A DNA stretch of 64,000 nt from Pseudobdellovibrionaceae bacterium (GTDB lineage Bacteria; Bdellovibrionota; Bdellovibrionia; Bdellovibrionales; Bdellovibrionaceae): the NCBI GenBank assembly GCA_016719575.1, contig JADJYV010000013.1, positions 620,001 through 684,000 on the forward strand, in the 5' to 3' direction. This document shows, piece by piece, positions 26,935-34,715 of this stretch. A program made the position numbers and the translations under genes. The first letter of the stretch is position 1. Each line of letters begins with the position of its first letter. Below the pieces are notes generated by a model. It saw only the letters and a program-made list of their open reading frames with translations, made no database searches and was not told where the DNA came from.

Positions 26935-27557
26935 TGGCGGTCCTTTAGTGCCTTCAGTAAAACTGAAAGCATCTCTTCTGTTGATTGGTAAGCATCAAGT
27001 ACCAACCAATTTTTCTTATCCTGCGCAGCCTGCTTTAAAAAAGACTGACGAACGCGCTCGTGAAACTCATCCATTTCAGATTCGATCCGGTCCGAGGCCT
27101 CCCCTGTCTGAGCGGTTCGATGGGCTTGACGACGCCTTGATTCCTCAACCGGAATATCGAGAAGAATTGTTAAGTCTGGGGTTAATCCCGCGGTAGCAAA
27201 TTGATTGAGAGTTAAAACATCTTGATCGGATATAGCGCGCCCTCCAGCTTGAAAAGCCACCGAACTCGCTGAAAAACGATCACTCAAAACCCATTCTCCT
27301 TTGGCCAATCGAGGTTTGATAACCTCGTCCACATGTTGTGCACGGCTGGCTTGGTAAAGCAACAGCTCGGCTCTAGGCACGGGATTCGACATCCCTTTGC
27401 AAAGAAGGATCTTGCGAATTTCTTCTCCCAAAGGAGTGCCGCCGGGCTCACGGGTATGATGATAAATCACGCGTCGCCGAGAAAGCTCACTCTCTAAAAC
27501 CCGCATCAAAGAACTTTTTCCGGAGCCATCAAGCCCCTCAAATACCAAAAATGCCAT
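26919..27557 (-). CDS. tmk: Thymidylate kinase
   Basis: This 212-residue kinase converts dTMP to dTDP. The P-loop is FEGLDGSGKSS, followed by the DR[YFH] equivalents REPGGTPLGE and SDRFSASSVAFQ; the lid-like region is rich in Arg (EESRRRQAHR). First gene of the leftward tmk-holB-tatD-pseudouridine synthase operon, divergent from secG across 137 bases. Confidence 0.96.
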   Translation of the reverse strand: MAFLVFEGLDGSGKSSLMRVLESELSRRRVIYHHTREPGGTPLGEEIRKILLCKGMSNPVPRAELLLYQASRAQHVDEVIKPRLAKGEWVLSDRFSASSVAFQAGGRAISDQDVLTLNQFATAGLTPDLTILLDIPVEESRRRQAHRTAQTGEASDRIESEMDEFHERVRQSFLKQAAQDKKNWLVLDAYQSTEEMLSVLLKALKDRQWLGS

Positions 27558-27694
27558 GTGGATCTTATCTCAAGGGCCCTGTTAAGGTGTCAAAAAGACA
27601 TTTTGCGCTATGCATTATATTGCTGTGCCCTATTTTTGATGGACTTTGCCCCAAGCCTTTCTGTAAAGTACCGACCTTTAGGAGACTTTGATAA

Positions 27695-28072
27695 ATGAAT
27701 ACATTCATAGCAATTCTACACGTCCTGACCGCATTGGTTCTAATTAGCTTGGTCTTAATTCAAGACTCAAAGGGTGACGGCGCACTTGGCATGGGTGGAG
27801 GCGGCGGCGGATCCAACTCTGTGTTCGGAGCGACGGGAGCAAGCACTTTGGCAGCAAAAATGACCCGAATCGCGGCGATTATATTTGCTCTTACTTCAAT
27901 TGGTCTTTCTGTTCTTTCATCACAACAATCAAAAAGCGTTTTGGATCAAGCTCCGATGGCAACTTCGGCTCCAACTACGACGGCTCCAGCTCCGGCTCCT
28001 GAAACAGCACAGCCTCAGGCGGCTCCAGAAGCCCCTGCTCAACAGGCCCCTGCCCAAGAAAAAGCAAAATAG
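27695..28072 (+). CDS. secG: Preprotein translocase subunit SecG
   Basis: A 125-residue inner-membrane protein with two transmembrane helices (about 3-22 and 53-75) and the Gly-rich loop GDGALGMGGGGGG then SNSVFGATG between them, diagnostic for SecG. It joins SecYE and aids SecA-driven export. The C-terminal tail is an Ala/Pro/Gln-rich low-complexity stretch. AGGAG lies ten bases before the ATG. It is followed by the AgmX-like gene 43 bases later. Confidence 0.93.
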   Translation: MNTFIAILHVLTALVLISLVLIQDSKGDGALGMGGGGGGSNSVFGATGASTLAAKMTRIAAIIFALTSIGLSVLSSQQSKSVLDQAPMATSAPTTTAPAPAPETAQPQAAPEAPAQQAPAQEKAK

Positions 28073-28077
28073 TAGTA

Positions 28078-28105
28078 TTCGTCACTAAAAATTTTTCGCT
28101 ATAAT
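28078..28105 (+). promoter_or_regulatory. Promoter with consensus -10 box very close to the AgmX-like start
   Basis: A perfect TATAAT at 28100-28105 has a poor -35 (TTCGTC, 28078-28083) 16 bases upstream. The start codon is only ten bases after the -10 box and no Shine-Dalgarno is visible, so transcription may begin at or next to the ATG, giving a leaderless mRNA. Confidence 0.45.
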
Positions 28106-28115
28106 CACAAGCATT

Positions 28116-28919
28116 ATGGCGAAAAATAAATTTCTCATTCCTTTTTTGATAGTGGCCGGGCTGTTTTTCATAACCTTGTCTTGGTGGATGTCGTCTCGCC
28201 TTGAAACCCAATCCTCTGGGCTAAGACCTTTGGCGCGCATTATCTACAATTCTGGCGAAGTAGCCATACTCAATAACAAAATGACTGCTAAGGAATCGCT
28301 CACAAAAAGCCGCACCCTCTATCACTTGGATACCATCGAAACCGGCCCGAATGGAGATGCCTCTTTAGAAGTTGAAAGCCATAGGCTTCGTATTCTCGAC
28401 AATACACTCATCACCCTCGATCAAGAGGGACAGAAAACAATTCTCATTCTAAAAAGAGGCGACGTCCAATTTGAAAATTTTGGCTCTGAGAAGAATTTGA
28501 TTCTCTCGAAAAATGGGCAAAGGCAAACTCCAACAGAATATGTGAGCTCTCTGAAGCTCGGAGATAGCGGCTCTCTTTCAGGATTTCCTGAACTTGCCCC
28601 GCAAGAGACAGGCGCTTCGTCAACGACCGCTGAGAACACCTTAAGCTCGGAGTATATCCAGACCATCCTCAAGAAACAAATTCCAGCGCTGGACAAGTGT
28701 TATAAGCAGCTTTTGCGACGAACACCGGGGATCACAGGGCAAGTTGTTCTCGCCCTCATGATCGAAAAGACCGGAAAAATTTCTTCGAGTGAAGTTAGCA
28801 CCGCAACAATCTCCGACAACGAGTTCAAACGCTGTCTTACTGAAGTCGTTCGCCGAGTTGAATTCAGATCCTTCGCTGGAGATCCAATCGCCAGCACCTT
28901 CCCAATCAGTTTCGAATAA
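28116..28919 (+). CDS. AgmX/PglI C-terminal domain protein with FecR-like middle region
   Basis: A 267-residue protein with an N-terminal membrane anchor (residues 6-26). Residues 40-130 resemble a FecR-type beta domain. The C-terminal 95 residues (from QTILKKQIPALDKCYKQLL) form the AgmX/PglI, TonB-C-like domain with two Cys (DKCY and FKRCL). Such proteins in Bdellovibrio and myxobacteria are thought to belong to envelope-spanning or TonB-like energising machines. No ribosome binding site is visible. It lies downstream of secG and ends 17 bases before the convergent App1-like gene. Confidence 0.8.
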   Translation: MAKNKFLIPFLIVAGLFFITLSWWMSSRLETQSSGLRPLARIIYNSGEVAILNNKMTAKESLTKSRTLYHLDTIETGPNGDASLEVESHRLRILDNTLITLDQEGQKTILILKRGDVQFENFGSEKNLILSKNGQRQTPTEYVSSLKLGDSGSLSGFPELAPQETGASSTTAENTLSSEYIQTILKKQIPALDKCYKQLLRRTPGITGQVVLALMIEKTGKISSSEVSTATISDNEFKRCLTEVVRRVEFRSFAGDPIASTFPISFE

Positions 28920-28936
28920 GTTTGAAGGGGCCTGTT

Positions 28937-30013
28937 TTAACGATTTTCGTGAAGATAATCTACACGCTCATGAACCCAGGGCTCATGCACGCCTTCCATC
29001 TCGAAAACTTTACCATCCACTATATGTTTTTCTTTAAGAGGTGCCACAGAAGGTTCAAAATCAGAAAAAATTAGCCCCTTTTCTTCTAAAAAGAGGCGAA
29101 TCTTTTGGTAATAAGTAAGACCAAGTACCCCCCGACGAATCAGTTCATCAAAGCTCTTTGTTAGCTCCTCTGGAGAAAACCCATAATTGTAAATCATATC
29201 CTGAGCGACAGCATAAATTCCGTCTGCGGACAGACGCTGGTCCTGTCCCAAATCAAGTGCCACCTGATAAGCATTGTAAGTGGCAAGAGTTCGGCGCCCG
29301 AACTTTAGGTAATAGTCAGGATCAGTATCTGTCGCCAGGTTGATATAAATTTTTTCCACTGGATCATTTTCTGGGACCTGCGACTGAAGCATTAATATTT
29401 GGTCGACCTGCTCTCCAGAAACATGCAGCTTTTCAAGAACACTGCGTATTTCATGAGGCCCCATCCGACGAGCACAAATATCAGAATACAAGTTGTAAAT
29501 GATCGCATCACTCTCGCTATCATCGCCCCAACAAATTTGCCGAACATTGGGGTGCATCCTCGTCCTTAACAACATCAAGGCCTGGAGCTTGTAACCTACT
29601 TGTTTTGTCAGGCGCCAAAAACGCCCAGGGCGAAGATTTTTCAAATTGTCTTTGTAAAAACAGCCAAAAGGATTGATCTCATCAATAGAAAATTTTTCAG
29701 AAATACGCTCTTCCATTTGCGGTGGCGAAGCCGTGATAAAGTAAATTGGAAAGTACTTATGCCCCGTCTGTTTAGATCGGTACATCGAAAGAGCCTTGAT
29801 AAGGGTGCTGGTCCCTGGAATATTGCGTTTGTTCCAGGCTCGCTCAAGAATGGTCTGTAAAAGCCCCCGCAAAGAGTCAATAGTCGTATCTAAATAGGTT
29901 TTATCGAGATCCCAAATGAAAACCTCTTCGCTATTCTTCTCAAGTCCCACTGGTACATATCGAAAAAATACCACATCTGAATTGATTTCGCTGCGACTTT
30001 GCCAATCTACCAT
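28937..30013 (-). CDS. App1-like phosphatidate phosphatase family protein (HAD fold)
   Basis: A 358-residue protein with the HAD nucleophile motif WDLDKTYLDTT (DxDxT) near residues 34-44, a threonine/serine motif II in YFITASPPQMEE, and the acidic motif WGDDSESDA. These match the catalytic domain of yeast App1, which dephosphorylates phosphatidate. The C-terminal 120 residues are not catalytic and not recognised. No signal peptide, so cytoplasmic. AAGGAG precedes the ATG. The substrate in bacteria is unproved. It is divergent from the S1 protease gene. Confidence 0.75.
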   Translation of the reverse strand: MVDWQSRSEINSDVVFFRYVPVGLEKNSEEVFIWDLDKTYLDTTIDSLRGLLQTILERAWNKRNIPGTSTLIKALSMYRSKQTGHKYFPIYFITASPPQMEERISEKFSIDEINPFGCFYKDNLKNLRPGRFWRLTKQVGYKLQALMLLRTRMHPNVRQICWGDDSESDAIIYNLYSDICARRMGPHEIRSVLEKLHVSGEQVDQILMLQSQVPENDPVEKIYINLATDTDPDYYLKFGRRTLATYNAYQVALDLGQDQRLSADGIYAVAQDMIYNYGFSPEELTKSFDELIRRGVLGLTYYQKIRLFLEEKGLIFSDFEPSVAPLKEKHIVDGKVFEMEGVHEPWVHERVDYLHENR

Positions 30014-30192
30014 GAACAGACTCCTTTGTAATGTTTATATGTTCTTCGTTCGGCTTTGCCAAGCATCCTCTACCTATAAGAAATTTTTATGACTTGTATG
30101 CAAAAAATAAAGTTGCCGTTCGTCTTCTATTTTGGTCTAAGTGCTCATCAATTTGCCGGTTTGGGGATCGGCTAACAGAGGGGATCTGAACG

Positions 30193-31113
30193 ATGAAAAA
30201 ACCAAGTGTCTTGCTACTTGTAACTTCTCTTCTCACAACACTGACAATAGGCTGCTCACCTGTCACCAAATCCTCAATCGAATCCAACGGTACTGGTATT
30301 ATTGGCGGGACTGAGGTTGTCGAAGACTCTCCATTGCATCAAAGCATCGTCGGCATTTACGATTTTAAGAATCATTCACTTTGCACTGGCTCCTTAATCG
30401 CAAGTAACATTGTTTTGACAGCTGCTCATTGTCTCACCGGAAACGCGAGCGATCAGCTCATTGTTTTTTCGGCAGACCTCATTGGCACACTCAAAAGGGC
30501 TCAAAGTGACAAGACGATCTTGCTCCAAAAAGTCCGCCGTGGAGTAAAAGCCATCCTTCATGATGAGTGGGGCAAAAAACACGTTCAAAATCAAGCCTGG
30601 GGAGACATCGCACTTATTCGTTTTGCAGGAAGTGCCCCCGAAGGTTTCAAACCAGCCACATTCATTTCTTCTTCCTCTCTTTTAAGCACAGGCGCCGAAG
30701 TGACTGTGGCTGGCTACGGAGTTAGTAGCAATATTTTGGTTCCTGTTGATCCAAGAAAAACTCCAGACTTCAAACAACTATTGGATGATGGAAAAGTTTT
30801 TTGTGAAAACGAAGATGACTCAACAGAAAAATGTTTTCGAGAAGAGGTTTCCGGCGAAGGACTTCTTCGAACAACTGAAATCAAAGTTGAAGGTCACTTC
30901 AATAATACAGAAGTCGTTTTGAATCAAAGCAAGGGACGCGCCTCGTGCGAAGGTGACTCTGGGGGCCCTGCCTACTTAAAAGTTAATGGCGAATATCACT
31001 TGTGGGGAGTCACCAGCCGTGGAACTCGCGGTTGCAATGGTTTCGTTATTTACACGGATGCAGTTGCTCAAAGAGATTGGATTAATCTCAAACTTGCCGA
31101 GATTCTTAAATAA
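30193..31113 (+). CDS. Chymotrypsin-fold (S1) serine protease lipoprotein
   Basis: A 306-residue protein with a lipoprotein signal, Cys21 after TIG. An IIGGT activation-type N-terminus begins at residue 36. The catalytic triad is His79 (LTAAHC), Asp138 (WGDIALI) and Ser256 (CEGDSGGP). The residue six before the Ser is Ala rather than the trypsin Asp, so the specificity should not be Arg/Lys; a small or hydrophobic residue is more likely. Disulfide Cys are present. Probably surface or periplasmic, as with the many proteases of predatory bacteria. A hairpin follows the gene. Confidence 0.92.
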   Translation: MKKPSVLLLVTSLLTTLTIGCSPVTKSSIESNGTGIIGGTEVVEDSPLHQSIVGIYDFKNHSLCTGSLIASNIVLTAAHCLTGNASDQLIVFSADLIGTLKRAQSDKTILLQKVRRGVKAILHDEWGKKHVQNQAWGDIALIRFAGSAPEGFKPATFISSSSLLSTGAEVTVAGYGVSSNILVPVDPRKTPDFKQLLDDGKVFCENEDDSTEKCFREEVSGEGLLRTTEIKVEGHFNNTEVVLNQSKGRASCEGDSGGPAYLKVNGEYHLWGVTSRGTRGCNGFVIYTDAVAQRDWINLKLAEILK

Positions 31114-31164
31114 GAAGTCATCGGACTGAATTAAGCCATTGTTCGTCGAATCAATGAGCAACAC

Positions 31165-31202
31165 AAGCCACCATTGCCCAGGCTAAGCGAGCTTGGTGGC
31201 TT
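31165..31202 (+). terminator. Hairpin after the S1 protease gene
   Basis: A perfect 9-bp stem, AAGCCACCA (31165-31173) with TGGTGGCTT (31194-31202), and a 20-base loop, 51 bases past the protease stop. Only TTTAAAA follows, so it may be a weak terminator or a 3'-end stabiliser. Confidence 0.45.
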
Positions 31203-31276
31203 TAAAACTCTCCCAAAGTCTGGGATGACTAGTAGACCGCCCCTTCATCTTAAATAGCCCCTCTTGCAGTACCGGC

Positions 31277-31289
31277 TACAGTAACTGTA
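31277..31289. promoter_or_regulatory. 13-base palindrome before the hydrolase gene
   Basis: TACAGT-A-ACTGTA is a perfect inverted repeat 20 bases before the start of the secreted hydrolase. Position and symmetry fit an operator for a dimeric regulator; the regulator is unknown. Confidence 0.3.
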
Positions 31290-31309
31290 TTCTTAAGCAG
31301 AGGATGCAG

Positions 31310-32026
31310 ATGAATCTTTTTACACTCAATACTCTACTTATTGCCATTATTTTCAATTTTGCAAGTTTCGCCCTTGCTAAGACGCAAGTGATTTACATTG
31401 GCGGTCACAAATCCACTCAAAAACAAATGCAGGACTGGCAGAATATGGCCAATAACAATAAAGAATACAGCGCGCACTTCGAATTCAGAGCGGAGAAGTT
31501 GCCAGCGACGATGTATCAGGAACAACCCGTGATTGAAAGCGGCAAAAGCATGATTGACGACCTTGCCCACAAAATTGACGGTGACAAGACGAGCGACGAG
31601 TATATTCTTGTCGGCCATTCCTCTGGCTCGGCTATAAGCAACAAGGTTGCAGAACTGGTAAAAAACAAAAAGAGAATTAAACTTGTCGTTTTGGATGGGT
31701 TTAAGCCAACAAAAGAGGTAATCAACAACGTTGATACTTATTGCTGGAGCGCCGTTAGCGCAGAAGACCAAAATCAAAAATCACTTTACCACGACGTTAT
31801 GCAATCATGCCAAAACCCAAGGACCTACAAACCCCATAATTGCAACACACCTTGGTGTCTGCACTTTTCTCTCGTAAACAAAGGGGCGATTCAAAATAAT
31901 ATTGACAAAAATAACTATGGGAAAACGGGATACGATAACTTAGATGCCAACCTGTCTTGGATGCATGAATTCAAACCTCAAACCAGAAATCCGGGTGCGG
32001 GTGGCGCCTCAGCGGGAAGATACTAA
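31310..32026 (+). CDS. Secreted alpha/beta hydrolase
   Basis: A 238-residue protein with a signal peptide (residues 1-23, ending ALA). A GxSxG nucleophile elbow, VGHSSGSA (Ser104), comes after the strand EYILVGH, as in alpha/beta hydrolases, and an acid and His are plausible in LVVLDGF and WCLHF. Two Cys pairs (SCQNP, HNCNTPWC) suggest disulfides. The substrate is unknown; lipase-like activity is a guess. The ATG at 31310 is preferred to one six bases earlier, because AGAGG is then six bases away. The C-terminus is Gly/Ala-rich. Confidence 0.72.
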   Translation: MNLFTLNTLLIAIIFNFASFALAKTQVIYIGGHKSTQKQMQDWQNMANNNKEYSAHFEFRAEKLPATMYQEQPVIESGKSMIDDLAHKIDGDKTSDEYILVGHSSGSAISNKVAELVKNKKRIKLVVLDGFKPTKEVINNVDTYCWSAVSAEDQNQKSLYHDVMQSCQNPRTYKPHNCNTPWCLHFSLVNKGAIQNNIDKNNYGKTGYDNLDANLSWMHEFKPQTRNPGAGGASAGRY

Positions 32027-32079
32027 GACAAATTCATAGCGAGCGAAGCTGCACGATCTACGTTGAGATCGAAAATGAC

Positions 32080-32415
32080 TCAAGCAGGTTCATCGTAAGA
32101 AAATACGACTCCAGTAATAGAGCCAGCAACATCGTGTCCGACACTCAGAACACCCTCTTGAGTTAAACTAACTCCCGGTGGCAGTACCGCGCCGTTTGCC
32201 ACCGAAAAACGACCGCCAAGTTTTATTTGTTTAGGCAATGTCTGATTGAGATCAATCATTTGTCCGGGAGCCAATTGACTGATAGCACTCAAGTCCCATT
32301 CAGAAACACTAGGGGAAGAAAATCGACTGTAGGTTTGATGCAAAATCGCACCCCCTGCAAATGCCATGAATCCATTCAATGCAAACCCCAAAAAACCTCG
32401 TCGGCTTGTTTTCAT
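32080..32415 (-). CDS. Tat-exported small protein with Ig-like (PIG-type) C-terminus
   Basis: A 111-residue protein starting MKTSRRGFLGFALNGF, a clear twin-arginine signal, followed by a hydrophobic stretch to residue 27. The mature part ends with GAVLPPGVSLTQEGVLSVG and GVVFSYDEP, a pattern seen in small putative Ig domains of exported and phage-linked proteins (likeness judged by eye). It is divergent from the RIFT-barrel gene. Role unknown; it may be a surface or accessory factor for the neighbouring genes. Confidence 0.65.
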   Translation of the reverse strand: MKTSRRGFLGFALNGFMAFAGGAILHQTYSRFSSPSVSEWDLSAISQLAPGQMIDLNQTLPKQIKLGGRFSVANGAVLPPGVSLTQEGVLSVGHDVAGSITGVVFSYDEPA

Positions 32416-32729
32416 TTAAAACCCCCATCAGATTCTACGAAGTCGCCTTTCGTGATACACCTTAAAATGCTAACTGAAAAATGATGAAAAATATAGTTCT
32501 ATTCACTCCACAGAGACTGCGCTCTCTCTTGTGGTCTCAAAATGAATCATCATTCGCAAAGCATCTATATTTACTGAACAAATCTAATTTCTTCTCGAAA
32601 AGAGAATATGTTTTTCATACTTGATCAGAGTAGACAAGAATGTAAAATTGAAACTATGCGAAGAGCGACTCAGTCGTTAGATCATTTCCAACCCAACCCA
32701 CTGAGGGTGCCAATATTAAGGAATTTTCG
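32416..32729. other. Intergenic region between divergent genes
   Basis: 314 AT-rich bases. The plus-strand side holds one promoter candidate (listed separately). A small perfect hairpin, TTCTC-GAAAA-GAGAA, lies at 32592-32606. No gene or RNA is recognised. Confidence 0.5.
32621..32648 (+). promoter_or_regulatory. Candidate promoter for the RIFT-barrel gene
   Basis: TTGATC (32621-32626) and TAAAAT (32643-32648) are separated by 16 bases, about 80 bases before the ATG at 32730. AAGGAA close to the start codon serves as ribosome binding site. Confidence 0.4.
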
Positions 32730-34715
32730 ATGAAGATTATTTCAAAGCCAGTGCAAATAACTATTTCTAACGGTGTAACTTTACCTCCTAGCTCATCGTT
32801 GCCGACGCTAACATTGCACCCCACTCAAACTGGCATGCTTCCATATACTGCAGCAATTTTTCCGATCGAGGGCAGCGTGCCTAATGGACAAAGTGTTTTT
32901 TCTACCCAAGATTCAAGCCTGCGATCGACAGTTCTCTCTCGATGGCCAGATGGTTCTGCCTCGGTGGTTGTATTGGCCGGCGTAATGTCCGTCACATCTG
33001 GAATGACAAAACAGTTACAATTGGCAATCGGCGCTACCAGCGGGGTTGCTCTAACTTCGAACCGGGTGAGTCAGCTTGTGACTTCAGTCGCAATTAATTG
33101 CGGAGGCCTTGGGAGTGGGACACTCTCTAACTTTTCACAACCTGAAAAGGTTTGGTGGAGCAATGAACGAGTTGTTTGCTGTCGCTATCGCGTCCCTATC
33201 GGCTCAGACCAAACTTTAGAGGCTGTGATCGATATTCATGCATTTTCTTCGAACCATGCATTTGTTGAAGTCGTTTTAGAAAATAGCAAATTAGCGGCCA
33301 GCTCTAAGGCTCCGACAAAGCCCGCAAATAAATCTTACACTGCCTCTGTCGCTGTCAATGGGGTCACTGTTTCAACTGCGACCTCTACAGCAGGACCGAA
33401 TGGAAGCCATGAGGCTTTTCGAGCTTGGTATGCCAGTTATTGGATCGGGGGAGCCCCGGGCATTGAAGTGACTCATGATATTGCTTCTATGCAATCACAT
33501 CCACTTTTTTTTAAAATCTGGAAAGCCGGCGGAAGCCAGGCTGGATATGCCTCTGCCAAGTACACACCCTGGGGCCTTGGGGAGCAGCCTGCCTCTGGAC
33601 TTGCAGGCGGTGGAGACTCCTATCAAATTGGGCCATTACCTCTTTGGGAATGCCATTACCTCCAGACCGGAGCCAAAGAAACTCGTAGAGCTGTTATTGC
33701 TTCTGCACTTGGCATGCTCACCTACGGAATCAATTACCGAGATTCAGCGACGGGACTCGTTCCGCGGTTAGATGCCGTTCACCCCAAAAGAATGAGTGGT
33801 GTACAAGATTGGCCTCAGACAGAAACTGAACCCACAATAGATGGTGGTGGGGCCCACCACGGGGCTGCTGGCCTCATGGCTTTTATGTGCCAACCCTCAC
33901 CAGTATTTATTGAAATCGCTCAAAAAATAGCGACATGGAATGGCACTAATTGGTCAACAACTGGCGAGTTTCATACAGACTACCAACAGCGCGGCTACGG
34001 ATGGTGCATGAGAAGTCTTGCGCACGCCATCTTCTTAACGCCAGACAACGAGCCTTGGAAAACTTCTGCCAAAGCGGATCTCTATTTGAACGTGCAACGC
34101 GGAACAAGATTTAAAAACAGTCCCCTTAATAAACTCGACATCATTTGGGATGATGCAACCCCACCGGTAAGTGATTTTGATTCCGGCGTGCCTGGCTGCC
34201 AACAGCCGACTTTTATGGTTGAATACCAAATAACCGAGATCCCAAAAGTTGCAAATGCAAAGTTACTTTCTGGAACACAACAAGCTGAGCTTGTCGCTCT
34301 TGCAGACTGGATTTGCAAATTCCCTGTCCGCTTTGTCAACGAGGCAACAGGCGGTGCTTGGCGTGCCATTGGTGCGAGTCGCCTCACCGTCAGTTCGGTC
34401 GCCAATACCTTTGCAGAGTCCAATTGGGGGGCGGTTCAAGCCTATCAGTTCAGGGATGATTCGCCTCCCCCTTTAGCCGGTCCATGGCTCGAGGGGAGAG
34501 ATGTTACCAAGTACTCCCTGCTTACGGCGGCATCAACTGCGGGAGCTAACTATTCGTCTTATTTTTGGGCTGCGTTAGCAACTGCCGTTGAGCGAAATAT
34601 TCCTGGCGCTGCTGAAGCTTGGACGAAGGTCACTCAAAATATTACCAATCTAAACACTTGGAGCGAGGGATTTGTTTCCGATCCACGCTGGGGTGTCTAT
34701 CCAAGGAATAAGTAA
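32730..34715 (+). CDS. RIFT-barrel (PcRGLX/YetA-like) protein
   Basis: A 661-residue protein without a signal peptide. Residues 25-115 match the pattern of the N-terminal RIFT barrel of PcRGLX/YetA (exo-rhamnogalacturonan lyase-like) proteins, notably LPYTAAIFPIEG and LSRWPDGSASVVVLAG. The long C-terminal part contains Trp-rich helices (RGYGWCMRSLAHAIFL; ALADWICKFPVRF) as in an (alpha/alpha) barrel. Polysaccharide lyase or hydrolase activity is thus possible but unproved. The first residues, MKIISKPVQITIS, resemble those of the next gene. Stop and next ATG overlap by one base (TAATG), so the two are co-translated. Confidence 0.6.
   Translation: MKIISKPVQITISNGVTLPPSSSLPTLTLHPTQTGMLPYTAAIFPIEGSVPNGQSVFSTQDSSLRSTVLSRWPDGSASVVVLAGVMSVTSGMTKQLQLAIGATSGVALTSNRVSQLVTSVAINCGGLGSGTLSNFSQPEKVWWSNERVVCCRYRVPIGSDQTLEAVIDIHAFSSNHAFVEVVLENSKLAASSKAPTKPANKSYTASVAVNGVTVSTATSTAGPNGSHEAFRAWYASYWIGGAPGIEVTHDIASMQSHPLFFKIWKAGGSQAGYASAKYTPWGLGEQPASGLAGGGDSYQIGPLPLWECHYLQTGAKETRRAVIASALGMLTYGINYRDSATGLVPRLDAVHPKRMSGVQDWPQTETEPTIDGGGAHHGAAGLMAFMCQPSPVFIEIAQKIATWNGTNWSTTGEFHTDYQQRGYGWCMRSLAHAIFLTPDNEPWKTSAKADLYLNVQRGTRFKNSPLNKLDIIWDDATPPVSDFDSGVPGCQQPTFMVEYQITEIPKVANAKLLSGTQQAELVALADWICKFPVRFVNEATGGAWRAIGASRLTVSSVANTFAESNWGAVQAYQFRDDSPPPLAGPWLEGRDVTKYSLLTAASTAGANYSSYFWAALATAVERNIPGAAEAWTKVTQNITNLNTWSEGFVSDPRWGVYPRNK

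Noticed and set aside
33475..33771. 98-codon frame within the RIFT-barrel gene
   Set aside because: A shadow of the main gene in another frame; no ribosome binding site or motif.
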